Source of the DNA: DATAOG01 sp963782885
GTDB taxonomy: Bacteria; Pseudomonadota; Alphaproteobacteria; Geminicoccales; Geminicoccaceae
Length of the DNA: 64,000 nucleotides
NCBI GenBank assembly: GCA_963782885.1
Contig: CAWALL010000006.1
Coordinates: 124,001-188,000 of the forward strand
Reading direction: 5' to 3'
Part shown: positions 51,666-60,771 of the stretch, in pieces
How the letters are laid out: each line of letters begins with the position of its first letter
How positions within the stretch are numbered: the stretch's first letter is position 1
Position numbers and translations under genes: made by a program
Notes under the pieces: model-generated
Told to the model about the DNA's origin: nothing
Seen by the model: only the letters and a program-made list of their open reading frames with translations
The model's database searches: none

Positions 51666-53015
51666 TCACGCCTTCAGCAGCTGCTCCAGTTCGCTCTGGG
51701 CCCAAGCGATCGCCTGATCGGCAGATTGACGCTCTCTGGTGACTTTGGCGACCATGGTCGCCATCAGAGCGGTGTCGGCGATTTTTTCGGCGATCGAGGG
51801 CGGTGCCGGATAGCCTGGAATGACCTGGATTTCATCGCCCTGAGCCGGGTAGTTGTACAGGGTGCCGGCTGGTGGCCCTTCCGTCCGCCACACCTCGATA
51901 TCGGAGAATGCCGCCTGCAGGGGCGTATCGTAGCCCTGGGAACCCGCTGCAATCTTCGTCACCTGCTCCCGCTCGCAGAGATGGGTGAGCGGGTCCTTGG
52001 CCGCCGCTTTGTTCGCAGCGAAGCTCCAGATGCCAAAGAATGCAGGGTCTGCCGCGCGATAGCGACCACCTGAGCCGGCCGGCACGTCAGGGTGCCACAG
52101 TTGAGCCGCCACCTCCGGGGCCTTCTCCTTGGCGACCGCCCAGGCGCTCGGCGGGTTGTGGATCGCCGAGCCCTTGCCTTCGATGATCCAGCGGTTGTTG
52201 CTGACGTTCTCCCAATCGTAGATGTCCTCCGGCATGTACTGGGTCAGCTCCTTGAGGAACTAGAGCGCTGCCCGGGTACCATCGGAATCAACCGTGACGT
52301 TCCCGTCGCCGGTCATCAGCTGCGAGCCGAACGCCAGAAAGACCGGTGCGAGCCACATCTCGGAGTCGGACGCCGAGCTGATCGGGTTGGCAAAGGGGTA
52401 GCCGGCCGCGTGTAGCTTTTTGCAACCCTCCAGGAACGCCTGATAAGTCCGACCTTTGACCAACTCCGCGTCGCGTCCGCGGGCCGGGAACATGGCCTGC
52501 AGATCCAGGCCCGCATGGGCCCTCCAGAGATCGAGGCGCGAAACGATCGGATAGCTGTGCGAACCGCAGGCGGCGGCGACCGCGAGCCAGGTGTCGTCAT
52601 GCCGCGCGAGATAGCTCGCGTTCTCGGCAAACGGGCCGTACTTGCTCGTGAGCGTCTCGACGATTTCGTCGACCGGCTCGAGAGCCTCCTTCTGCCGCGT
52701 CGCTTGCCAGTCCCATAGCCACACGAGATCGTGGCCGCTGCCATCGCGTGCCTCCGCCGCAATTGTTTGAGCCAGCCCGTCCTCTGCGGTTCCCGATTTG
52801 AGAAAGTCGATGACGACGGCAACGTTATTCGACGCCCCCCAGCCTTCGATGATCTGTTGCATTGTTTGATTGGCGCCGGGAACCCAGTGGTCCCACAAAG
52901 CCACGGATACCTTACCCGCAGACTGTGCAGACTTGACATAAGGCGTCGCCAGCATGGCGCCGGTGGCGATCGCCGTGGTCCTCAGAAAGTTGCGTCGGGT
53001 CAGATTCGCAATCAT
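51666..53015 (-). pseudogene. ABC-type sugar-binding protein with an in-frame amber stop
   Basis: A family 1 extracellular solute-binding protein of about 450 residues if read through. The N-terminus (LTRRNFLRTTAIATGAML) is a twin-arginine signal. The frame stops at a TAG (52260-52262) after GTRAAL and resumes in the same frame with FLKELTQYMPEDIYDW, running to 51666. A single substitution (for example GAG to TAG) would explain it. AGGAGGCG precedes the ATG at 53015. No permease or ATPase genes are adjacent, so it was an orphan even before the stop. Confidence 0.85.
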
Positions 53016-53154
53016 CTTTCGCCTCCTGGAAATGTCGTGCAGCCTGATTGCTGCGCGAGGCGCTCTATCGTTTGTCGCTTCGGGATCCCAGCCGCCCGGC
53101 ACGAACCTCCGGCGGTCGGCGGTGCGGCGCCAATGATGAGGCGCGGCCCCCGGG

Positions 53155-53643
53155 TCACTCTTTGCAGATGGTACCCGTGATCAGCAGCGTGCCTTTCGTG
53201 TTACCGATGTCCGTAAGCGTACCCGCGTAGCCGGCCAGTTCGCCGGTCCCACTGGTGATCCTGGCGAGGCTGGCGAATTCCGAGCTGTCTGAATCGAAAA
53301 TCCCCCGCTCAGCGAGCTCCAACACGCCTTTTTCGGTGGTGATTTTGTCGACGCCGACGAAAACTGAGATCGAGGGATCCTGCGGGTGCTTCGATCCCTT
53401 GGACGAGTCTTCGAAGTATTCCAAGCGGCCGGTAAGCAAGCCAGCACGGTCGACGAGACTGGTGCGGACCATGCAAAAATCGAACTTTTGATCAGTTGGA
53501 CAATCGACAATCTCGCGGGCATTGCCGACGACGTAGATCGCTCGGCAATCTGCGGCGCCTGCGCTCGTGCCGCCGATGATCAGAAGAGCAGTGGAGAACA
53601 GCAGAACAAGTAACGGCAACTTCAACCTGGACTGCATCGACAT
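53155..53643 (-). CDS. Secreted beta-barrel-like protein, hypothetical
   Basis: A 162-residue exported protein. The signal peptide (LLVLLFSTALLIIGGTSAGA) would be cleaved near residue 31, ahead of ADCRAIYVV. The mature part has four cysteines near both ends and ends ITSGTGELAGYAGTLTDIG plus a short strand (GTLLITGTICKE). That resembles the closing strands of allene-oxide-cyclase or dirigent-like barrels. No enzyme residues can be named. It lies 139 bp upstream of the solute-binding pseudogene on the same strand; it may share its transcript. Confidence 0.6.
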   Translation of the reverse strand: MSMQSRLKLPLLVLLFSTALLIIGGTSAGAADCRAIYVVGNAREIVDCPTDQKFDFCMVRTSLVDRAGLLTGRLEYFEDSSKGSKHPQDPSISVFVGVDKITTEKGVLELAERGIFDSDSSEFASLARITSGTGELAGYAGTLTDIGNTKGTLLITGTICKE

Positions 53644-54088
53644 ATCTCCCTATGCCCGAGCTACCCTGATCAGTGGGCGCGGATCTTCAGCACAGGGCCC
53701 AGGAACAAGGTGATACGGCCCGTGGCTGAACATTGTCTGGGCCAGCGCTGTGCCGAGCCATGCTCAGATTCGCTCACGCTCGACCCGCTGGCCGAGCTGA
53801 AGGTGTAATCAACCGCCCGTCGATCTGATGATCGCGCCTGATCGAGCGTAAGTAAAGTTGCAAGACTCCCGATCCATGAGACCATAGGATGAAATGGCTG
53901 CCGGCAGCGGCCTCGGAATCATCGCTTGAGCGATGGCAGGCACGCCAAGCCGCATCCCGCGGATTGCCAGAGCCGCGGACGAGGTCGATCGAGCGATCGA
54001 TTAATCGTCCCGAGGCCGGATGCGCCTCCGACGTGACCGATCGCCGGTCGACCTGCTACGAAGGGCGAGCAGAGCCGGGAGGAGATCG
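53644..54088. other. Divergent intergenic region
   Basis: 445 bp between the secreted protein and the GMC oxidoreductase, somewhat A/T-richer than coding DNA near 53870-54010. It must contain promoters in both directions. No gene and no strong repeat was found. Confidence 0.45.
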
Positions 54089-55708
54089 ATGGCGCATGAC
54101 GGGTCCGCGAGCCTCGGCAGCTTCGACTACGTGATCGTCGGCGCCGGCAGCGCCGGCTGCGTGCTCGCCAATCGCCTGTCGGCCGATCCCGCCGTCTCGG
54201 TCCTGCTGCTCGAGGCCGGCGGCAAGGACAACCATCCCTGGATCCACATTCCGGTCGGCTATCTCTACACCCAAAACAATCCGCGCACCGACTGGTGCTT
54301 CAGGACCGAGGCCGAGGCCAGCCTCGGCGGCCGCGCGCTCAACTACCCGCGCGGCAAGGTCCTGGGCGGCTGCTCGTCGATCAACGGCATGATCTACATG
54401 CGCGGCCAGGCCGCCGACTACGACCATTGGCGGCAGCTGGGCAACCGCGGCTGGGGCTGGGACGACGTCCTGCCCTACTTCAAGCAGTCCGAGGACTACG
54501 TCCATGGGGCGGACGAGCTGCACGGCGCCGGCGGCGAATGGCGGGTCGAGGAGATGCGCCTCAGCTGGGAAATCCTGGACGCCTTCCGCGCCGCGGCCGC
54601 CGAGGTCGGCATCCCCAGGACCGACGACTTCAACCGCGGTGACAACGAGGGCTGCGGCTATTTCCAGGTCAACCAGAAGCGCGGGGTCCGCTGGAGCACC
54701 GCCAAGGCGTTCCTCAGGCCGGCGCGCGCGCGCCCCAATCTCGAGATCCTGACCGGCGCCGAGGCGGCCCGGATCGCCGTCAATGGCCGCCGTGCGACCG
54801 GCGTGCACGTCCGCCGGCGGGGTGGCGACGGCCATGCCGCGGTCAGGGGCGAAGTGATCCTCGCCGCCGGCGCGATCGGCTCGCCGCAGCTCCTGCAGCT
54901 CTCGGGCATCGGCCCCGCCGCTCTGCTCGAGGAGCTCGGCATCCCGCCCGTGCACGTGCTGGACGGCGTCGGCGCCAACCTCCAGGACCATCTGCAGCTG
55001 CGCCTGATCTACCGGGTCGAAGGCACGCGCACGCTGAACGAGCAGGCCAACCGGCTCCTGGCGCGCGGCTGGATGGGCATCGAGTACTTCCTGTTCCGGC
55101 GCGGGCCCCTGACCATGGCGCCCTCGCAGCTCGGCGCGTTCGCGAAATCCGACCCGGCGCGCGCGACGCCGGACCTCCAATACCACATCCAGCCGCTGTC
55201 GCTGGACAAGTTCGGCGACCCGCTGCACCCGTTCCCGGCGTTCACCGCCTCGGTCTGCAACCTGCGCCCCCAGAGCCGGGGCGAGGTCCGGATCCGGAGC
55301 GCGCAGCCGGCTGTGCCACCCGCGATCCGGCCCAACTACCTCGCGACCGAGGCCGACCGGATGGTCGCCGCGGCCGCGATCCGGCTGACCCGGCGGATCC
55401 GCGCCGCGAACGCGCTCGCCCGCTTCCGGCCGACCGAGCTCAAGCCCGGGCCCGAGTTCCAGAGCGATGCCGAGCTCGCGCAGGCGGCGGGCGCGATCGG
55501 CACGACCATCTTCCACCCGGTCGGCACCTGCCGGATGGGTGCCGACCCGGATGCGGTCGTCGACGACCGGCTGCGGGTGCACGGCCTCGCCGGCCTGCGG
55601 GTGGTCGACGCCTCGGTCATGCCGACGATCACGTCGGGCAACACCAACGCGCCGGTGATCATGATCGCCGAGAAGGCGGCCGACATGATCAGGCAGGACC
55701 GCCATTAA
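54089..55708 (+). CDS. GMC-family FAD-dependent alcohol/choline dehydrogenase
   Basis: A 539-residue flavoprotein. The FAD-binding motif FDYVIVGAGSAGCVLANRL is followed by LLLEAGG, the GMC signature 1 region RGKVLGGCSSINGMIYMRG, and signature 2 GAIGSPQLLQLSGIGP. The catalytic His pair is in TIFHPVGTCRMG and the TITSGNTNAPVIMIAEKAAD end. Similar to choline dehydrogenase BetA and the AlkJ alcohol dehydrogenase; no betB or betaine genes are adjacent, so an aliphatic or other alcohol is possible. GGGAGGAG precedes the ATG at 54089. Confidence 0.92.
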   Translation: MAHDGSASLGSFDYVIVGAGSAGCVLANRLSADPAVSVLLLEAGGKDNHPWIHIPVGYLYTQNNPRTDWCFRTEAEASLGGRALNYPRGKVLGGCSSINGMIYMRGQAADYDHWRQLGNRGWGWDDVLPYFKQSEDYVHGADELHGAGGEWRVEEMRLSWEILDAFRAAAAEVGIPRTDDFNRGDNEGCGYFQVNQKRGVRWSTAKAFLRPARARPNLEILTGAEAARIAVNGRRATGVHVRRRGGDGHAAVRGEVILAAGAIGSPQLLQLSGIGPAALLEELGIPPVHVLDGVGANLQDHLQLRLIYRVEGTRTLNEQANRLLARGWMGIEYFLFRRGPLTMAPSQLGAFAKSDPARATPDLQYHIQPLSLDKFGDPLHPFPAFTASVCNLRPQSRGEVRIRSAQPAVPPAIRPNYLATEADRMVAAAAIRLTRRIRAANALARFRPTELKPGPEFQSDAELAQAAGAIGTTIFHPVGTCRMGADPDAVVDDRLRVHGLAGLRVVDASVMPTITSGNTNAPVIMIAEKAADMIRQDRH

Positions 55709-55829
55709 GCGATCAGGCATGACCGGCATTGAGCCGCTTGCCCTGGTTGCATCCGCCGCCCTGACGTACATTCTGACTCCATCCGGGCGACGCGCCCGAG
55801 CTACAGCTGGCCGAGTGGAGTACCCGCCC

Positions 55830-56453
55830 GTGGATCTTGCCCGACGACGTCCGAGCTTGCCTGGCGCATCGTTCGTTCCCTGGCTGCTCGCCGCCCTCCT
55901 CGCTCTCGACGCTCCGGCGCCGGCCTGCGCGCAGGCGAGCCAGGCAGCGCCAGGCCAGGCGCCGAGCACGACCCCGGCGCCCAAGACCGCCGCCCCGAAC
56001 CCGCAGAGCCAGGACGGCAAGCAGTTCCAGGACTGGACCCTGCACTGCAAGACGATCACCGAAGGCCAGCCCGAGGCTTGCGAGATGCGCCAGGCCATCG
56101 TCGACAAGCAGGGGGCCCGCGTCGTGCTCGTGATCGTCGGCCGGGTGCCCCACATGGAGCAGCCGGGCATGCTGATCCTGATGCCGCTCGGCATCGCGTT
56201 GCCGCCGGGCGCGTTCTTCAAGATCGACGACGGCGATCGTCAGGCGCTCGAGCTCAAGATCTGCGAAAAGGAGGGCTGCCGCGTCGAGGTGCTGCTCAAG
56301 CCGGACCTCCTGGCTCAGCTCAAGGCCGGCAACAAGGCGACGGTGATCTTCTACGCCTACGACCGCCAGGGCAAAGAGCGGGAGGTCGACATCCCGATCT
56401 CGCTGCTCGGGTTCTCCGCGGCGCTCGCCCAGGTGATGCAATCGCCCTCATAG
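55830..56453 (+). CDS. IalB-family (invasion-associated locus B) periplasmic protein
   Basis: A 207-residue exported protein. A signal peptide of about 36 residues (SFVPWLLAALLALDAPAPAC) is followed by a Pro/Ala/Thr-rich linker and the IalB domain: KQFQDWTLHCKT, ACEMRQAIVDKQ, LPLGIALPPGAFFKID-type and KICEKEGCRVEVLL strands with paired cysteines. GTG 55830 is preferred, with GGAG nine bases upstream, over an ATG at 55719 whose extra 37 residues look non-coding. IalB-like proteins are common in Alphaproteobacteria and not restricted to invaders. Its stop overlaps the convergent cysK-type gene by 6 bp. Confidence 0.82.
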   Translation: MDLARRRPSLPGASFVPWLLAALLALDAPAPACAQASQAAPGQAPSTTPAPKTAAPNPQSQDGKQFQDWTLHCKTITEGQPEACEMRQAIVDKQGARVVLVIVGRVPHMEQPGMLILMPLGIALPPGAFFKIDDGDRQALELKICEKEGCRVEVLLKPDLLAQLKAGNKATVIFYAYDRQGKEREVDIPISLLGFSAALAQVMQSPS

Positions 56454-57431
56454 GCCCTCGAACAGGGCGGTCGTTATGTAGCGCTCGGCAAACGAAGGGA
56501 TGATCACCACCATCAGCTTGCCGGCCATCTCGGGCCGCCCGGCGACCTCGAGGCCGGCTGCCAGCGCCGCGCCCGAGGAGATGCCGCCGGGGATGCCCTC
56601 GAGCCGGGCGAGCTCGTGCGCGCAGGCGAACGCTTGGTCGTTGCCGACCTTGACGATCTCGTCGATCTGACTGGTGTCGAGGACGTCCGGAACGAAGCCC
56701 GCCCCGATCCCCTGGATCGAGTGCGGTCCGGGCTGACCGCCCGAGAGCACCGGGCTCGCTGCCGGCTCGACCGCGACCATGTGCAGGCCCGGACGCCTGG
56801 GCTTCAGGACCTGGCCGCAGCCGGTCAACGTGCCGCCGGTGCCGACGCCCGAGATGATGCAGTCGACCAGGCCGCCGGTGTCGGCCCAGATCTCCTCGGC
56901 CGTGGTCCGGCGGTGGATCTCGGGATTGGCGGGGTTGGTGAACTGGCTCGGCATGATCGCGCCCGGGATTGTCGCCAGCAGCTCGTCGGCCTTGGCGAGC
57001 GCGCCCTTCATGCCCTGCTCGCGCGGCGTCAGCTCGAGCTCGGCGCCGAGAAAGGCCAAAAGCTTGCGCCGCTCGATCGACATCGATTCGGGCATGGTCA
57101 GGATCAGCCGGTAACCGCGCGCGGCACAGACGAAGGCGAGCGCGATCCCGGTATTGCCCGAGGTCGGCTCGACCAGGACGGTGCCCGGCCCGACCTTGTC
57201 CTGCGCCTCCAGGGCCTCGATCATGCTGACCCCGATCCGGTCCTTGACGCTGGCGAGCGGGTTGAAGAACTCGAGCTTGAGCGTGACGTCGGCGCGCGCG
57301 TCGTGCGCCTTCGCCATCCGCGGAATGCGGACCAAGGGCGTGTTGCCGATGGTCTCGGCAATGCTGTCGTAGATCCGTCCCCGCCCCGGCTTGTCCAGTC
57401 GGGCCGGTCGCTGGCGTGGCTCCTGCTCCAT
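56448..57431 (-). CDS. cysK: Cysteine synthase (O-acetylserine sulfhydrylase), PLP-dependent
   Basis: A 327-residue fold-type II PLP enzyme. NTPLVRIPRMAKAH leads to the PLP lysine in NPLASVKDRIGVSMIE. PTSGNTGIALAFVCAARGY is the substrate loop, SGVGTGGTLTGCGQVLK the phosphate-binding loop, and PEFSSGAAL-like GGISSGAALAAG lies near the end. It makes cysteine from O-acetylserine and sulfide. The ATG at 57431 follows GGAGGG and removes a long non-coding-looking N-terminus. No other sulfur genes are adjacent. Confidence 0.92.
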   Translation of the reverse strand: MEQEPRQRPARLDKPGRGRIYDSIAETIGNTPLVRIPRMAKAHDARADVTLKLEFFNPLASVKDRIGVSMIEALEAQDKVGPGTVLVEPTSGNTGIALAFVCAARGYRLILTMPESMSIERRKLLAFLGAELELTPREQGMKGALAKADELLATIPGAIMPSQFTNPANPEIHRRTTAEEIWADTGGLVDCIISGVGTGGTLTGCGQVLKPRRPGLHMVAVEPAASPVLSGGQPGPHSIQGIGAGFVPDVLDTSQIDEIVKVGNDQAFACAHELARLEGIPGGISSGAALAAGLEVAGRPEMAGKLMVVIIPSFAERYITTALFEGL

Positions 57432-57647
57432 GTCGAGGGTCCCTCCGCAAGGTTTGGCTCCGCTCCTCGCGCGCCGCGCTGCGGCTCTCCGGCTGACGGC
57501 TCGAGGTGCTCCTTTCGACGCCGGAGCGCCCCGGGCGAGCGCGGCGTGGAGCTTGCGCCGGTCCGGCGCGGCAAGCAATCGTTGGGCGCGAGCGAGCGTC
57601 GACCGAGGCCCGCTGGCCACCGGGCCCTGGCGTCGGCGCTGGCCGCG

Positions 57648-58691
57648 TCAGGCCGAGTCGGCCACGGCCGGCCGCGTGGGTCGCGCCGGCGCCGCGGCCG
57701 GCGCCGGCGGGGCGGCGCGCTCGTACAGCCAAGCCTCGGCGGCGCTCCGGCCGAGATCGCGCAACTGCACCAGACGCGGCCACTCCGGGTCGATCTTGGT
57801 CGCCGGATCGAGGGCCGCGAGCACCGGTCCGCCGTCGATCACGTGGCGGCGATGGCGGGCGACGCGACGCCCGCGCCGGCGCAACCAGCCAAGCGGCCAG
57901 CGGGCGCGCCGCCGGCGCTCCGCGAGGGCCTCGAGCTCGATCGCCAGCGGTCGGCCGAACACGATCTCGGCCATGCGGTTGCGGATGTCACGCGCCGACC
58001 GCGGCAGCTCGCTGACCGCATCCGGGTTGATCTGGACGAGCAGGAGATCGCGCGCGCGGCAGTGCTCGACCAGCACCGCGAGCGGCGGGTTGCTGACGAA
58101 GCCGCCATCCCAATAGGCCTCGCCCTCGATGGTCACGGCCTGGTGCATCTGCGGCAGGCAGGCGGACGCCAGCACCACCTCGGTCGAAAGCTCCTGGTTC
58201 TGGAAGATCCGCGCCCGCCCGGTGCGCAGGTTGGTCGCGGCGACGAACAGCTTCAGCGCCCGCTCGGCCCGCAGGCGTTCGAGGTCGACCAGCTGGCCCA
58301 GAATTCGGCGCAACGGGTTCAGACCGAGCGGGTTGAGCTGGTAGGGCGAGAGCAGCTGGGCGGTGAAGTCGGCCGCCATCTGGCTGAGGCCGCCGGCACG
58401 CAGCGGACTGAAGCGGGCGAGCGCCGCGATCTCCCGCCAGAGCGCCTCGAGCGCCTGCCGGGCGCCGGCGCTGCCGCCCGCGAGCCAGCCCGAGGCGAGC
58501 ACGACCGCGTTCAAGGCCCCGGCCGAGGTGCCGCTGATACCCTCGACCGCGAAGCGCTCGTCCTCGAGCAGACGATCCAGCACCCCCCAGGTGAACGCGC
58601 CATGGGCACCGCCGCCCTGGAGCGCGAGGTTGAGCGTCGGCAGCCAGCGCGGGCGTCGTCTACCCCGCTCGCTCGCCGCCTCTGCCGCCAT
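57648..58691 (-). CDS. Patatin-like phospholipase (RssA type)
   Basis: A 347-residue serine lipid hydrolase. NLALQGGGAHGAFTWGVLD is the oxyanion loop (GGGxxG), GISGTSAGALNAVVLASG the nucleophile elbow (GxSxG), and WDGGFVSNPPL carries the catalytic Asp of the Ser-Asp dyad (DGG). The C-terminal 100 residues are Arg- and Ala/Pro-rich. Enzymes of this type hydrolyse membrane phospholipids or acyl chains. GAGGAG precedes the ATG at 58691. It is divergent from the malonyl-CoA decarboxylase gene; the 270-bp region between them should carry both promoters. Confidence 0.9.
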   Translation of the reverse strand: MAAEAASERGRRRPRWLPTLNLALQGGGAHGAFTWGVLDRLLEDERFAVEGISGTSAGALNAVVLASGWLAGGSAGARQALEALWREIAALARFSPLRAGGLSQMAADFTAQLLSPYQLNPLGLNPLRRILGQLVDLERLRAERALKLFVAATNLRTGRARIFQNQELSTEVVLASACLPQMHQAVTIEGEAYWDGGFVSNPPLAVLVEHCRARDLLLVQINPDAVSELPRSARDIRNRMAEIVFGRPLAIELEALAERRRRARWPLGWLRRRGRRVARHRRHVIDGGPVLAALDPATKIDPEWPRLVQLRDLGRSAAEAWLYERAAPPAPAAAPARPTRPAVADSA

Positions 58692-58961
58692 GCCCCGCTC
58701 CTCGCCCACACGTGCGTGCCGCCAGTCACATGCTACCGCTCGAGCCGTTAACAAGCCCGCCTGCCCGAAACCGGTCGCACGCGGACTGGCCCCGGCCCGA
58801 TCGGCGTGCCAGATTACCCTGATTGCGGGCCGGTCCGGGCGAGTCCCGTTCATGCTTTGTAGCGGGGGCGGGCGGTAGGCTCCACACAGCGTGGCCCCGG
58901 GCGCCCAGCCTCGCCGGACCCGCCTCTCGACCCCGTCGTCCCACGGCTTCAGGACCCCGTC

Positions 58962-60560
58962 ATGCCCGAGGCGCCAAGCCAGCTGCCAATCCCCAGCCCC
59001 CTACTGCCGACCGCGAGCTTGGCCCCGGCCGCGGCTTTGCCGCCGGTCGAGCTGGCACCGGCGACGCCGCCGGCGGACGCCGAGCCGGCGCTGCCGTCCC
59101 TGGTCGGCCGCACGCTCGGCCGCTGGAGCCGGGCGCTCCGCGAGATCGCCGCCGGCGCCCTGCTGCCGTTCGTCGGCGGCGACGATCCCGACCTCCCGGC
59201 CGAGCAGGCCGAGCGCCTCGGCGCCGAGATGCGCGCCTGCCTCGAGGCGCGCGGCGGCGAGGTCCTGGCGCGGGCGCGGGCGGCGAGCATCGCCTCGGTC
59301 TACCTCGGCCTCAGCCCGACCGGCCGGGCCCGCTTCTTCCACCTGCTGGCGCAGGAGTTCGGGGTCGAGCGGGCCGAGGTCGAGCAGGCGATCGAGCGCT
59401 ATCGCGCGGCCGCCGACGAGCCGGCCAAGCTCAAAGCCGAGCGGGCGCTCCGGCGCTCCCTGGTGACCCCCGGGATGCGCCTTTTGACCAAGTTCAACGC
59501 CCTGCCCGAAGGCATGGAGTTCCTGGTCGACCTGCGCGCCGATCTGCTGGCGCTCGCGAGCGACGATCCGCAGCTCAAGGCGCTCGACGAGGATTTCCGG
59601 CACGTGCTCGCGACCTGGTGCGACGTGGGCTTCCTCACGCTGCAGCGACTGACCTGGGACTCGCCGGCCGCGCTGCTCGAAAAGATCATCGAGTACGAGG
59701 CGGTGCACGAGATCCGCTCCTGGCGCGATCTGCGCCACCGGCTCGACGGCGATCGTCGCTGCTATGCCTTCTTTCACCCGTCCCTGCCGAAGGAGCCCCT
59801 GATCTTCCTCCAGGTCGCTCTGGTCGAGGGCCTGGCCCGACGGATCGAGCCGCTCCTGGACGAGAACGGCCCGGGGCTCGACCCGAAGCGGGCCGATACC
59901 GCGATCTTCTACTCGATCACCAATACCCTCTACGGCCTGCGCGGGATCAGCTTCGGCAATTTCCTGATCAAGCAGGTGGTCGACGATCTCGCCCATGACC
60001 TGCCGAACCTCAAGCAGTTCGCGACGCTGTCGCCACTGCCGGGCTTCCTCGCCTGGCTCGACCGCCAGCCGGAGGATGCCTGGCTCGACCCGGAGCAGCG
60101 CCGCGCCCTGGCCGCGACCGGACCCGCCGACGACGGGCAGGACGGCTTGGCCGCGGCGCTCGGCCAGGACGCCTGGCTCGGGCAGTCCGAGCTCGTGCAG
60201 GCGCTCGAAGCGCCCCTGGTCCGGGCCGCCGCCCGCTATCTGGTCGAGCGCGACGACGCCGGCCTGCCGCTCGACCCGGTCGCCCGCTTCCACCTCGGCA
60301 ACGGCGCCCGCATCGAGCGCCTCAACTGGCTCGCCGACCAGGGCCGCCGGCGGCTCAAGCAGTCCGCCGGCGTGATGGTGAACTACCTGTACCAACCGGC
60401 CGAAATCGAGCCCAACCACGAAGCGTTCGCCAGCCGCCGGCTGATCACGATCGCGCCGGAGATCAACGATCTGCTCAAAGGCGCGCCCAATGGCATCACC
60501 GGGCTGCTCCAGATCAGCCGTCGCGGCGGCCGGCTCGGCCGCATGATCGGGCGCGCCTGA
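58962..60560 (+). CDS. Malonyl-CoA decarboxylase
   Basis: A 532-residue protein of the malonyl-CoA decarboxylase family, which converts malonyl-CoA to acetyl-CoA. After an Ala/Pro-rich N-terminus, the helical domain is visible (TPGMRLLTKFNALPEGMEFL). The GNAT-like catalytic domain follows: HPSLPKEPLIFLQVALVEGL, FYSITNTLYGLRGISFGNFL and a C-terminal YQPAEIEPNHEAF. Family members use a Ser-His pair in this domain. It may serve malonate breakdown or balance malonyl-CoA used for fatty-acid synthesis, which would touch the supply of acyl-ACP for the signal synthase further right. Confidence 0.88.
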   Translation: MPEAPSQLPIPSPLLPTASLAPAAALPPVELAPATPPADAEPALPSLVGRTLGRWSRALREIAAGALLPFVGGDDPDLPAEQAERLGAEMRACLEARGGEVLARARAASIASVYLGLSPTGRARFFHLLAQEFGVERAEVEQAIERYRAAADEPAKLKAERALRRSLVTPGMRLLTKFNALPEGMEFLVDLRADLLALASDDPQLKALDEDFRHVLATWCDVGFLTLQRLTWDSPAALLEKIIEYEAVHEIRSWRDLRHRLDGDRRCYAFFHPSLPKEPLIFLQVALVEGLARRIEPLLDENGPGLDPKRADTAIFYSITNTLYGLRGISFGNFLIKQVVDDLAHDLPNLKQFATLSPLPGFLAWLDRQPEDAWLDPEQRRALAATGPADDGQDGLAAALGQDAWLGQSELVQALEAPLVRAAARYLVERDDAGLPLDPVARFHLGNGARIERLNWLADQGRRRLKQSAGVMVNYLYQPAEIEPNHEAFASRRLITIAPEINDLLKGAPNGITGLLQISRRGGRLGRMIGRA

Positions 60561-60771
60561 CCGGTTGCGCGGCCGCGGCAACACCGAGCGGCAGGTCGCC
60601 GGCCCACCGGCGAAACTGAGCTGATCGCGCGCCTCAAAAAATCGCTACAATCCCAATCATCGCTACATTTATCTTGACGTGCCCGGATGGTGCGCGATGA
60701 TCTGCAGTCGAGTTGGCAACGCTCAGCTTGCCCAATGCGAGAGCTGAGCCGCGAGCAGCGGATTGTGGGCC

